A DNA stretch of 64,000 nucleotides from NCBI GenBank assembly GCA_030280995.1, contig JASXTE010000011.1, positions 3,802,501-3,866,500 on the forward strand, written 5' to 3'. The notes under the pieces are model-generated. The model saw only the letters and a list, made by a program, of their open reading frames with translations, was not told where the DNA came from and made no database searches. Source of the DNA: Hemileia vastatrix (lineage: Eukaryota; Basidiomycota; Pucciniomycetes; Pucciniales; Zaghouaniaceae). Shown piece by piece: positions 47,021 to 57,300 of the stretch. How positions within the stretch are numbered: the first letter of the stretch is position 1; each line of letters opens with the position of its first letter. The position numbers and the translations under genes were made by a program.

Positions 47021-47248
47021 AGCGGTCTCCCCATTTCATCCTTTGAGACTTCCTCATAAATCTCTCTTTCTTTCTCTAATCTCGCAGCTCCAGAGTACAT
47101 AGTCTCTCAGCCACCATCCTTAGGTTCTACTAAGACTGTTGTTGCTGCAATACCATCATCATCCATAATTTTTATTCCAATAGTATTATTCAAAAAATAA
47201 TCAATAGTTGCAGAATAATCCATTTAAAATGGTGTGCCTAAAACTGGT

Positions 47249-48088
47249 TTAACTACACTCATTGGAACAAAAAAAATGAATATCCCTTATTGCTCCCGCA
47301 ACTCTAGTGCATACGTACTCTGCTACACCTATAACAGGCAACCTACCTCCACCAATTCCTGTGACAGTGTCATCACCATCTTTTACAGGAAGACCTAGCT
47401 CCACAGCATCATCTGCTGAAACCACATTTACTTGTGACCCTGTATCCACTAATGCTCTAATCTGCTTACCATTTACAGTAATTGTCAAATACCCCAAGGG
47501 AACTGCATAATGTGGCGCCCTAGGCAATCCAACAGCTGGCTTATATGACTTCTCTCCTACATCAAATTCAGCACAATTATAAATCCTTTGCTTCCTGCAC
47601 TTATCCAAAATCCCATTTTCTATATCTGGCGCTACTGCTGTCAGCACCCCCAATGGAACTGAAACTGTAGTTTTTAAACATTGCTCAACTAAATCCTCAG
47701 CTGCCTTAGGAAAATCAGAGTGAACTGGGAGCTGAATTTTACATTTAGGTTGTGTCACCTTTACACCAGATTTTTCTCTTTCAGGTGGGTTCTTTGGAGT
47801 ATTATTCCTTGCTCCTGGCATTCCTTCAGCAGGTACCGCCCTTTGCTCTACTACCTCTGGCTCCTCCATTGTCACAGGTTGTTCTTCTACCTGATGATCC
47901 ACACCATACCTACCAGGTTCTATACCATCAATTTCAAAATCTTCCATAGGTTCAGGTGTATTTTCTCTAGTAGTATACCCTACTTCCTCCATATCCTCTG
48001 GATTCACATACCTAGCACCAGCTCTTCTTGGCCTACTAATTGTTGGTGGGCCATTTTCTTGTGCTTTGCTGCAAACATCTCCAAGCAC
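47249..48088 (-). pseudogene. aspartic protease region of element D
   Basis: 280 codons on the minus strand. The protease core is IRALVDTGSQVNVVSADDAV (about 47440-47385) and TGIGGGRLPVIGVAEYVC. Upstream is an acidic linker (EEVGYTTRENTPEP). A stop and frame change separate it from RT at 47249. Confidence 0.85.
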
Positions 48089-48273
48089 TCTGCAGTAAGT
48101 GGTGCTGTTACTGCTCCTTCTTATATATTAAAATCAAACACTGCGCAAGTAACTGCAAAATTAACTGATTTTGCATCCTTGCCTTTTTCTTTAGCTTCAG
48201 GATCCTTTCCCTTTCTTGACTTTCCCTCCATAGACTTCTTATTAATATAATTGATGACCATGGCTTTCATTCC

Positions 48274-49303
48274 TCAATCCTTGTCTTTAACAAGCTTAGT
48301 CTCATTTTCCAACATAAGCATAGTTCCATCTTTGTAAATTACCATCTCCTCTTTATCCTTTTGAAGCGCATCACACCTAATCCCAGTATGCCCTTCTTTA
48401 TTACAATAGTAGCATACCATAGTAGTAAAGCGCAACGGTTGGTAAGAACTCTTGGGCCTATACACCTCTTTTGTTTTTTCTGCTTCAATTATTTTCTTCT
48501 CCAATTTATCAATCCTAGCAATAACAGAATCTGGCTCTTTATTAAAAACTTTAGCTTTAGGAGACAACACCTGAAGAGATGATTGAACATCAGATGCATC
48601 CTCATCCACTTCCTCATTATCCAAAGTGACTCTAGCTGCGCAACACTCAACTTGACGCGAATTCATTTCATCTTCCATTGCTGTCTCTACTTCTTCTAAT
48701 CCAGGGTACTTATAATTACCATCCCTCTTCTTGACTGACTTTCCTTTGTTATCAAAGTGCCTCTTTCCCAGTCTTCCACCTCTGGTGCTAACGCTTCACA
48801 AAATCAAGGTAAAGATGCATTATTATCACTAAAATCTTCATTACTGACTGAATACTCGACCATTCTATCATACTCTCCCTGAAACTTTTAAATTCCTTAG
48901 GGTCTTGGACACCACCTCCAGCTTTGGCCTTCTTTACCAAGACATCTAGATCCATAATTGTGTACCTAGTTTCCTCAGTAATCTTTGGCCATATCTTAAG
49001 CATCTTTTCCTTTAGTGCTGACCAATCACTCTCTTTGTGACCCTTTAGATCCTCCATATTGTCCTTGAACTCATTTGATACAAAGAACAATACTTGGTGC
49101 ACCATATCATATTTGGTCACTCCATGAACTTCAGCTGCCTGTTCAAACCTATGTAAGAACTTCTTGGTATTAATTACCGCAAAACGCAAGCTTTAATCTT
49201 TAAACCTAATAACTGTTGTTACCCTCTGTGGCAACGAAATTGTTGTATTGGGCAATTTAACCCTCTCCTGACATCCGCTAGATGTAGTTGCAGTAGGTTC
49301 CAT
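48274..49303 (-). pseudogene. Gag of element D
   Basis: Starts at ATG 49303 (MEPTATTSSGCQE). A TAA follows after about 36 codons, then FLHRFEQAAEVHGVTKYDMV and LKEKMLKIWPKITEETRYT (capsid-like, 49189-48788), a linker, and a classical zinc knuckle CYYCNKEGHTGIRC (about 48416-48375, CX2CX4HX4C). Frame changes near 48780 and 48690. Confidence 0.8.
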
Positions 49304-49548
49304 TTTTAAAATAAAAAAATTTAAACAGAATCCACAAAAAATAAACACACACTTGATAATTCAATCTGACTATATCCACAATACAGCCCTACGCTATCCT
49401 CTGATAACAGCTAATGATCCACTTGCTGTAGACCCTACAACTCTTCCACTGAAGCACTGGATTGATTGTTCCCTCTTGACAAAACCCTGAAAACCAAAAA
49501 ATCTAATCAAAACACTATTTAAAATTATGCCACTTTTGGGACACCAAT
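49304..49548 (-). other. element D leader and primer-binding site
   Basis: On the minus strand TTGGTGTCCCAAAAGTGGC follows the LTR end TTTCTACA after one A. The TGG start fits a tRNA 3' end. No coding content. Confidence 0.6.
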
Positions 49549-50065
49549 TGTAGAAAGTTCTAAAGTACTAAGCAGTAGACACAATTCAAGATGGGTTGGT
49601 TCTTCTTTTCAATTTCTAAAAAAGAAGCGCCTGCCACTCTTATTTTAAAGACAGCGCAATAATGTGTAATACTAATATCTGACTAGATAGTTTATAAGTT
49701 TAGAGATAAGTAAAAGATCAGGAAAAACAAATATTACTATCTGGATATTTCTATTCTTAACAAGTGCTAGTATCCACAGCTACTCCTTCTTGAAGCGCTC
49801 TCTTCGAATATGCCCTATTATAGCAATAAAATAACTCTAATATTAGTTTATCCTACTGAATCTATATATTCTCTCTGTGTTGCACATTTTCACTATACTA
49901 TATGAAATACACACACAGATGCACAAACTCTAAAAGACTCAAAATATCTCTAATATGTTCTTAAACACTTAATCTCAGAAAAATACAATCTCTTACTGTT
50001 ATCAGAGAAACCAAAAAATTAGACAAATCACTATATATCACAATATATTTCAAAAGTATTTAATA

Positions 50066-50110
50066 GGGGGTGTCAGTTCTGGAAAATCCGCACTTAAATT
50101 AAGTGTGGAT
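50066..50110 (+). repeat. left terminal inverted repeat of the Harbinger-like element
   Basis: GGGGGTGTCAGTTCTGGAAA then AATCCGCACTTAAATTAAGTG; the inner part is itself a small palindrome (CACTTAAATTAAGTG). Confidence 0.75.
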
Positions 50111-50414
50111 TTCAAACTAAATCAGCACTTACAAATCAGCACTTAAAATTTGCAAAAAAGTCACTTATTTCAAAAATGGGTGTCAGTTCTGACCTCAAAT
50201 CAGCACTTTTTTTGTGATTTTTTTTTCAAAACCACATGTTCGCCACATCATCCCTTTCTTTCCCATACCATCCCTATCACATGTGATACACTGACCTTCC
50301 TCGGCACACACCCCTTCCTGACATTTTCAACATTTTGACCAGGCATGTTTACATTCTTTTTTACTTATTTCTTCTACCTCTTAATCTTTTTTCTTGTTAT
50401 ATGCCAGTTTCATA

Positions 50415-51727
50415 ATGCCTCCCAGACATTCCAAATCTCAAAAGGTAACTCAAAAATCTGCTTTGTCACAAAAGTCTCCTCGTAAAGCAAGCCCTACACC
50501 TGAAAAATCAAAGTCAGGTTCAGGTCAGCTTAAAAAGGATGATTATCTCATCATAATCAACTTCCTTAAAATAAAATCAAATTTTGAAGCATTTTTTGGA
50601 TGTGAAAAGTCCACTTGTATTGGACGTCCACCTTCTTCAAAGGTTAATGGCTACTTATTGATGGCCAATGAAGTAAGGAAGAAACAAGGGGGAGAATCGA
50701 TACTAATCCTAAACAAATGAAGGAGAGATTTAAGAGTTACCAATCAAAATATAAAAATGCTCATCATGCTGCAAATGAAACTGGCTTTGGTATTGAAAAT
50801 GATGATTTGGAGATTGGAATTACTACTGTTTTGGAAAAGCTCAATGTCATGTGTCCTTTCTATGAGGAAATGGATAATCTTTTGGGCTCCCGAGTTGATG
50901 TAAACCCTTGGTTTCTACACGATACTACTAAGGATATACCCTTTGGATCCAAACCTTCCTATAATCCTCCCGACACACCTTTACTTGAAGGAGATCAATC
51001 CCCTCCACCTTCTAACAATAGTTCAGCTGAAGATGATACCAACTATCAAGCAGAAAAACTATATTGCAGCAGATCTGAATCCTCAGAGGCCCAAAATCTA
51101 AATGTATGTTTACTTTTTGTTTTTTTTTCAATTCTTCTCTGAATTTCTCTTTCATTCTAGTCTCCTCCTACTCAAACTCAATCTCCATTAAATAATCTCA
51201 ATTCTGGAAATGTGAATCCCACTTTAGAAGCTGCTTTAGATGAACTTCCTGAAGCCTCTTGCTCAAGCTCCAAACTAAAGCGTCGAGCCTCAACTTCAAT
51301 GAACTTGAACCATCTATTAAAACGTGGTAATACTTCAACAAGCTCATTTGGCTCCCTTGAGGATTATTTTGAAAAAAAAGATATAAGTAAGATTTTTTTA
51401 CTATATATCTTAATCATTAACTCATTTATTTATTTTTTTCAATTTAATTTTATCAGCAAAATCAACTATTGCGAAAAATGCCCTTGACTTTGAGAAGATG
51501 AATTTTGATCATATGCTAAGGAAAGATAAGCAAGCCTTAGATTTGGAAGAAAAAAAATTTGAGGCAGAGCAGATGGAAAGAGTAAATGACCGTCAATTTC
51601 AAAGAGAAATGGCTACTTGTGAATTGGAAAAACAAGAGAGTTTTAAAAAAAAGATTTCATTATGGAATGTGTAAAAAATGGCCAATCTTATGAGGACATT
51701 AAAAAATTACTTGACCTTTTCAATTGA
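50415..51727 (+). pseudogene. Myb/SANT-like protein gene of the Harbinger-like element, three exons, two frameshifts
   Basis: Starts at ATG 50415 (MPPRHSKSQKV). N-terminal part has LKKDDYLIIINFLKIKSNFE and CEKSTCIGRPPS, then MKERFKSYQSKYKNAHHAAN and MCPFYEEMDNLLGSRVDVNP, a trihelix/SANT-like pattern that accompanies Harbinger-type transposases. Introns: about 51102-51160 (GTATGT donor, TCTAG acceptor) and about 51390-51457 (GTAAGA, ATCAG). The C-terminus is a charged helix (DLEEKKFEAEQMERVND) ending MECVKNGQSYEDIKKLLDLF with TGA 51725. Frame changes near 50700 and in an A-run near 51645. In such transposons the partner binds the ends and brings in the transposase; that role is from family knowledge. 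Confidence 0.65.
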
Positions 51728-52014
51728 TAAATTGTTTTTCTAGTTAATTTAATTTTCATTGATTTCTTTTTGGTAATATTTTCTTATATGCTGGCTTATA
51801 AAAGGTCTTGAATATAGTACATTATTTTTGACATATTATTGAAAATATCATACAATTTTTCTATCTTTACATTCAAGTCAATAAGTTTGCTTACACTTTT
51901 ATTTTGAAAAAAATTTGAAAATATAATAAAAATTTTCTATCTTTACTTTCAAGTCAATAAGTTTGCTTATCTATATACTTCTAAGTCAATAAAATTCAAT
52001 ATCTCTTTTGAAAA
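51728..52014. other. AT-rich spacer with degenerate direct repeats
   Basis: Contains two diverged copies of TTTTTCTATCTTTACATTCAAGTCAATAAGTTTGCTTA-like sequence (about 51858-51900 and 51930-51975). No gene. Confidence 0.55.
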
Positions 52015-52250
52015 TTTGGCAATACATCCCCTTGAATTTTATTGAAACAAGGGGTGGGTACCACCAAATTTTTCTAAGTCATCAATTTCACATGTCAGAT
52101 TTAAAAATTGGCAATACCCTCCCCTGAATTTTATTGAAACACGGGGTGGGTACCACCAAATTTTTCTAAGTCATCAATTTCACATGTCAGATTTAAAAAA
52201 TTGGCAATACCCTCCCCTGCATTTTATTGAAGTAAAGGGTGAAAGTCATC
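52015..52250. repeat. tandem repeat, unit about 116 bp, about two copies
   Basis: Two near-identical units share TTGGCAATAC, CCCCTGAATTTTATTGAAAC, GGGGTGGGTACCACC and CATGTCAGATTTAAAA; a partial third unit follows. It lies between the 3' ends of the two convergent genes of the element. Confidence 0.85.
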
Positions 52251-52539
52251 AAAATTTAATATAATTACATTAATTAATTAATATATAAATAATATATGTA
52301 AAATTTACTACTTTTAAAGTAATGACAATTCCTCATGCCAAAATGCAGATCAAGTCTAGAAACTAGGTTTGGGACTTTCCACAGGTATAGGCTAGAGGAA
52401 CCCCATGAAACAAATTAATGTTATCATGATTACCTTTTATACAACACATGGTCGTTAGCCCATTACTTTAATTTCATAAATAGAAATATCATATTTATTT
52501 ATTAAAAATTTATGGAAGAATATTAAATATTTGGTGACT

Positions 52540-53472
52540 CTACAAATCCCCATACTTTTTAGATCTACCTAAAGAATTTTTAAATTTATTACCTTTTTCT
52601 TCTTTTTTTAACTTGTTTATTAGTTGGATTAACTTTTGACTGATCTGGAAAGAGCAACCAAAATTTGTGAAGTCTTGACAAGATTTCAAACCTGGAGGAG
52701 CCTTTGTGGTTTGGTGATTATCGTAAGAAGAATTCCAAACTGTTTTGATGATTCCATTTCCTAATCTAAAATCAATTATACATCTATTATCCGGGAAATA
52801 TAATCCATGTCCCTTAATTTTTGCAGGTGACGGAATAGGTTGTCCAGTGATAGGATTAATATATGTGAAAATTCCATAAGTGAGGTAATTGGCATCATTT
52901 GAGTCGGTGTGAATTTGGTTATGAAATCCAGAATGAGTGATTATAACATTTGAAAACATTAGATAATCACTGCTAATATCTTCCCATTCAGAGTTGCACC
53001 AATTTGGTATTCCAAGTCTCATAGCAACTTCATGATTTGTTTCAAAAGCTTTATTACAGAGTTTTTTAAGTCGAAGAGTAAGAAATGAATTAAATGAAGG
53101 TAAAGTATTCCATTTTCAAAAATCATTATCTAATTCAGCTTTAGATAAAGATCTGAGTAAAGAATATATGCCTATTTGAATTAAATTCAGTAAAATGATA
53201 TTAAAAAATTCAGAAAATTTTTTAAACATACCAAGAGAAAAACCTTTATCAAATCCTGGTCTCAATCCAATACCAATCATGATTCCACCCAAAAAATTCT
53301 TATTCCTTAAAGGTAAGCAAACTAAAGCCATTTGATAGAGTGTTATGATGAGATCGCAGAGTTTATTAAATGATTCATCTTTTAAACCATTAAAAGAATG
53401 GTTTTCGTAAATAAATTGAGGTTTGAACTGTATTAAAATTGTGCATGAATTTGAAAATAAATGACCCTTGTT
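52540..53472 (-). pseudogene. Tet-like 2OG-Fe(II) oxygenase gene, one stop
   Basis: Minus strand. After an AG acceptor at 53473 the frame runs NKGHLFSNSC, FNGLKDESFNKLCDLI, LGGIMIGIGLRPGFDKGFS, then a single TGA near 53111, then LKKLCNKAFETNHEVAMRLG and the core: FHNQIHTDSNDANYLTYGIF (iron-binding H-T-D), ITGQPI, GHGLYFPDNRCIIDF and VWNSSYDNHQTTKA (candidate distal His), FGCSFQISQKL. The pattern fits the Tet/JBP-related oxygenases expanded in rust and other basidiomycete genomes, where they travel with DNA transposons. They are thought to oxidise methylated bases. The single stop and lack of a clear upstream exon make it a recent pseudogene or a gene with one error. Confidence 0.65.
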
Positions 53473-53540
53473 CTAACACCTTCATCAGAGGCATCCATTG
53501 TATTTTTTCCTTTCTACACATTGTGCATGAAAATTGAAGA

Positions 53541-53820
53541 TGTGTACCCTGATTTGCACGCAAAGATCAGGGTACATATATTTTTTCTCCTATTCAAATA
53601 TTTCTTGAAATTTGAAGACGAGTACCCTGATCTTTGGCCGAAGATCAGGGTACACCATGGTATTTTTGCCTGCAACCATGTGTTCAGTGATATTTGAAAA
53701 GGTGGACCTTCATCTTTGGCCAAACATCAGAGTCCACCATTGTATATTGGCTTGATAAAAATTGTATCAGAGATTTTGAGAAGTGTACCCTGGTCTTTGC
53801 GTGAAGATCAGGGTACACTT
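53541..53820. repeat. array of four hairpins about 80 bp apart
   Basis: Inverted repeats at 53543-53576, 53622-53653, 53701-53738 and 53781-53820, each of the form GTACCCTGATCTT...AAGATCAGGGTAC with a short loop. The third has GTGGAC/GTCCAC in place of GTGTAC/GTACAC, so both arms changed together. Spacers also share TTTGAA and GAAGA motifs. The array sits between the transposase fragment and the Tet-like gene. Confidence 0.85.
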
Positions 53821-53834
53821 GTGTTTTTTGGCTT

Positions 53835-54137
53835 CTATTTCAATCTGTTTTGGAATATCAAATCAAAAACATTTTCTAAACGTTTCAAAGCGGCTCCATT
53901 ATCATTTGAACCCAAACGACATAGTGTGATGGCCAATCGAATTGAAGGATGTCGTTGTTCTTTTTGAGAATTATTGTGAAATATGGGATGATCCTGAATA
54001 AGCTCAAGCAATTTAAGGAAAAATTCCTGAGAAGTCCTGAAAAGCTGTCTAAAACTGGGTGTAGATAGGTTAAGAAGTGTTTGAATCGTGTACTTGGGGG
54101 TATGAAGTACTTAAGGCTTTCTGGGAAGAAGGTAACG
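53835..54137 (-). pseudogene. N-terminal fragment of a PIF/Harbinger-type DDE transposase
   Basis: Minus strand from RYLLPRKP (54137) through SFRQLFRTSQEFFLKLLELI, HPIFHNNSQKEQRHPSIRLA and ITLCRLGSNDNGAALKRLEN to a TAG at 53835. This N-terminal region (F-R-T/S...HPIFHN-S, Q.P...LA..L.R.GS..NGA) is characteristic of rust Harbinger-type DDE_Tnp_4 proteins. One stop near 54113. The catalytic DDE domain that should follow is absent; the hairpin array and Tet-like gene occupy its place. Confidence 0.65.
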
Positions 54138-54159
54138 TTTTGTGGCCATTTTTTATAAA

Positions 54160-54541
54160 AAGACAAAATCTTCTTCTAGATCAGAATCAGAATCGGAATA
54201 AGTGTCCAAGAGCAGTTCAAGAGCCATGAAAGTCATTGATTTATGTAATTTATCACAATTTGAAAGTGAGGAAGGCATAACTCTTATATGATATGATATA
54301 AAGATGTAAATGATGTATGATGTTTTGAGTTATGAAGTGTTATGCTGCGGAGTGCTGCGTATAAATGGGATGATGCTGACAAATCAGTGAAATGGGACTT
54401 GATGGTGAAATCAGCACTTTTGGTTGAGAAAGTGCGGATTTGAGTGAAATAAGTGACTTTTTTCACTTTTGAAATCCACCAGTATTGGGGCTAGTGTGTT
54501 TTGGAAATCCGCACTTATTTAAGTGCAGATTTGGTCAAATT
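54160..54541. other. right subterminal region of the Harbinger-like element
   Basis: Probable promoter side of the minus-strand genes. It has repeated motifs shared with the left end: AAATCAGCACTTTTGG, AAATAAGTGACTTTTTTCA, AAATCCGCACTTATTTAAG, GTGCAGATTTG. Confidence 0.55.
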
Positions 54542-54586
54542 TACGTGCAGATTTGTAAGTGCGGATTCGCCAGAACTTAAACCCCC
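54542..54586 (-). repeat. right terminal inverted repeat of the Harbinger-like element
   Basis: Reverse complement reads GGGGGTTTAAGTTCTGGCGA then ATCCGCACTTAC, matching the left end with a few changes. Confidence 0.75.
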
Positions 54587-55428
54587 TAATATGAGGCTCT
54601 AATGTTTTTAATCTAATGACTTATTTGAATAATAGTTTCTCTACCTAACTACTCTCCTCCTCTCATTAGATAGCCTTTCCTTCTTATATTTTTAAGCGCT
54701 CTAGACACGGTTCCCTAGTGGATCTCCAGTGCTGTCTCTAGTGCCGCATTAGTAAAACAATAACTAATCCATTAGTAAACTAAATACACCGCTTGTAACA
54801 ACTACAGCATCTAAACATACCCTATGATTACTTAAACTAGTATTAACTTGTTTCACTCATGCTCCACATGCGCGCTTATGACTGTAACTTGCATTGTTTC
54901 AGTGCTACTTACCATGTTGACACCTTTTAGTGCTGATCATCGTCTCTTCAACTCTTGGGTGGTTTTTTTGTGATAAAGTCCCCATCCTCTTTTCTTCATT
55001 AATAAGTCCATAGTTCTGACAATTCACTTGACTAGTTAGCCTCTGAAACTTACATTACCTGTTTCAGTAAGTTACCACACTAGCCTCTGTGCAGTATACT
55101 ATTTACTTGGGGCCTTCCTTGAGCCATAATTCTTTACTTAACGCATAACACACAATTATTTGAAAATCCAAATCCATAATGTTCAGTGCTTGCAATCCTA
55201 AGTTGATAAAACATAATTCCCTTTGTGGGGCATATCTTACTGCAAAATCCGAGTGCACAGACCCTAAATCCTCCTCTGTGCTTCTGTTTCCCTTTGTTCT
55301 TTTAAAACCATAATAAAATATTTATAATAGCGCTATTTACTGTGCTATGATTCCCCTTTGTTCTTCCTGGGCTACAAAAGCTGATTGGTCCAACAGACAA
55401 GTTACCTGTGATGCATGTACCACAGTGG

Positions 55429-56630
55429 CTAAGTTTAAATGGCACCCTTTCAACACACTCCTATGGGCACTACTACTAGAGCTCCCACCAGGGATAGGCC
55501 AACAGTTTTCTAACACATTTCCTGAACTCACTCTCTTGAAACTCTTGAATTGAGGGAATGGGAAAATTCAATTCAAACTGTAGAGGACATGCCTCAAAAT
55601 TTCAAAGATTATAGTGGGGAGGAAGAAGGCAAGGATACAATGCATGAGGCACCATCTTCCCTGGCTACCAACCCTTTGGGCCAAACCTCTGAAACTAGTC
55701 CAACTCCTTCATTGGAGAATTTTATTAAATTATTATTGAAATACATTTCTAATCCTTCTCCTTTAGAGAACTTTAAATTTAAAACTCCTTTGATGAAGTC
55801 CCTAGAAAAATTTGATGGAGAACATCAAGATATATTGAGACCTTTTTTCAAAACTTACAAATCATTATTCCACAATGACCCTTGGACCTTCAATACAGAT
55901 TGTTCCAAGGTAATTTATGCCTTATCATTCTTATCTGTGAAGGCATCAAAATGGCTTGAGCCATATCTGCTCTTGCTTTCTTTGACAGAGATTCTTTTTC
56001 TAATTAAAAATTAGGAAAAATTCTAAGATAAACTCTTTATGTTTTTTGGAGACCCTAATGAAACTGATAACGCAGAAATTGAATTAGATTTCCTTTTCAT
56101 GAAAAATAATGGTAAAGCTTCTGAATATATTTCAAACATAAGGTCTCTAAAAAATTGAGTAGTTTGGAATGATGTAGCCCTAAAGTATCATTCCAAAAAT
56201 GGACTTCCTTCAAGGATTCTTGACCAACTAAATCTTCATGGTCAAAAAATGACAACCCTAATGGATCTCATAAATAGGACCCTTAAACTAGATAGTGTTC
56301 ACCAAGGCTGTCTTCAAAAAAGGCATGATGCCAATAAATCTAATGGTTTGAACTTTAGATCCAGACCTTCTTCAAATCATCCTTGACCAACTCAATTCTC
56401 ATCTCAAATCAAACCCAATCAAAAGGGTAAGGAAAAGGCTCAATCCAGAAGATTGACCCTGGGAAATATCAGTAAGGTATTGGATACAAAGGGGTAATTA
56501 AAGGAAGCTGAAAGGAAAGAAGAGAAGATAATGGGTTGTGTATGTATTGTGGGGGTAAACACAAGCTGGATGAATCTGCTAAATTAAAGCACAGAGAGGG
56601 TAACAGTTCCAAGTCAAAAAACTAGTGAAC
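55429..56630 (+). pseudogene. Gag of element F
   Basis: 55550-56014 holds LMKSLEKFDGEHQDILRPFF and FNTDCSKVIYALSFLSVKAS; after a stop, FFGDPNETDNAEIELDFLFM and GLPSRILDQLNLHGQKMTTL (56040-56290), typical of the retrotransposon Gag (capsid) of a second group of Ty3/gypsy elements. A zinc knuckle CMYCGGKHKLDE (about 56540) has lost its last Cys (Ser). Several stops. The N-terminus is unclear: no good ATG upstream. Confidence 0.75.
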
Positions 56631-57300
56631 AATTTACTTGTGTGAAAGGCAAACTATTTTATATCTCTTAGTGCACAGAACCTCCATGTCTTAAAGACTG
56701 GAGTTTCCCTTAACTGTTTGAGATTAATTCATTTTAAGGAAGATATTCCCTTCAGCTGTCTTCTAGACTCTGGATCTTCAATCTCATTTATCAGTATATC
56801 TTCTTCCAAAAAACTTAAGCTGACATTTTTAGACACTGACAAAATTCCAATTTATCTGCTCAAATCAGAGGAACCCAAATATTAAGTTAGTAAGAAAGTT
56901 TTTTTAGATTTTTTAACCTTCCAAATTTTCCCTCCTTCAAGTGTGAATTAACAGTCTTAGATGCTCCAAGGATGGATGATACCATTCTTGGCCATGACTT
57001 CCTACAGCATTAGAGTCCCAAAATTAATTGGTCACAGGGATTTATCACTTCTTGATCTAAGTATATTTCTGATTCATCAACACAGGTCAATAGGGATTTT
57101 AACAACCTGCCTGACCAAGTCCAGCTAGAGGACACTTCTCTGTCAGATGTATTGCAAGCATCTGATTTTCATTTAAATGAGAATATGGCTAACCATTCAC
57201 AGGGTAAAATATAGGACAGCTTGTAGCAAAGTCATTTTTTTGTCCCTCAGACTACCCCCAGAGTAACTTCAGTAGTAACTCCAGTAGTCCCACAAGGAGT
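56631..57300 (+). pseudogene. protease region of element F
   Basis: LNCLRLIHFKEDIPFSCLLD then SGSSISFIS (active-site DSG about 56760-56785) and a later hydrophobic strand with IPFLAMTSY (about 56980), with stops and frame changes. The link to RT is broken by the sequence between 57300 and 61732. Confidence 0.6.

Larger units (their letters stand above)
50066..54586. mobile_element. Harbinger-like DNA transposon with a Tet-like oxygenase gene
   Basis: 4521 bp flanked by TAATA on both sides (50061-50065, 54587-54591). Terminal inverted repeats: GGGGGTGTCAGTTCTGG...AATCCGCACTTA at the left, inverse of TAAGTGCGGATTCGCCAGAA...CCCCC at the right, with subterminal motifs (AATCCGCACTTA, AATCAGCACTT, AAGTCACTTATTTCA) repeated at both ends. 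Inside: a plus-strand Myb/SANT-like gene, a minus-strand fragment of a PIF/Harbinger-type DDE transposase and a minus-strand Tet-like gene. Harbinger elements normally make a 3-bp TWA duplication; here TAA plus a two-base asymmetry or a 5-bp TAATA are both possible. Confidence 0.75.
36460..55424 (-). mobile_element. large Ty3/gypsy element D with antisense accessory genes
   Basis: LTRs at 36460-37810 (1351 bp) and 49549-55424 (1350 bp once the 4521-bp transposon and its 5-bp duplication are removed). The primer-binding-like TTGGTGTCCCAAAAGTGGC lies next to the right LTR on the minus strand, and the purine tract AGAGAAAGGA (37820-37811) lies next to the left LTR. Gag, protease, RT, RNase H and integrase run on the minus strand from 49303 to about 42160; two plus-strand genes fill 38001-41492. 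Without later insertions the element is about 12 kb. Confidence 0.8.
49549..55424 (-). repeat. 5' LTR of element D, interrupted by a DNA transposon
   Basis: LTR sequence at 49549-50065 and 54592-55424; together 1350 bp, one base different from the 3' LTR. The break falls at the position that corresponds to about 36972-36976 in the 3' LTR, which serves as an empty-site reference. Confidence 0.9.

Noticed and set aside
42245..49548. Element D defined as 42245 to 55424 with the 42245 copy as its 3' LTR
   Set aside because: The pol C-terminus continues to the left of that LTR in frame after removing a 4-bp duplication, no purine tract flanks it, and the 36460 copy is closer in length and sequence to the right LTR.
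53461..53697. Plus-strand frame with repeated EDxYPDLxxKIRVH units as a repeat protein
   Set aside because: The repetition comes from the DNA hairpins; both strands give similar open repeats, and the fourth unit breaks the frame.
50066..54586. Assignment of the DNA transposon to hAT or KDZ
   Set aside because: The duplication is not 8 bp, the ends do not fit, and the transposase fragment matches the PIF/Harbinger N-terminal pattern.
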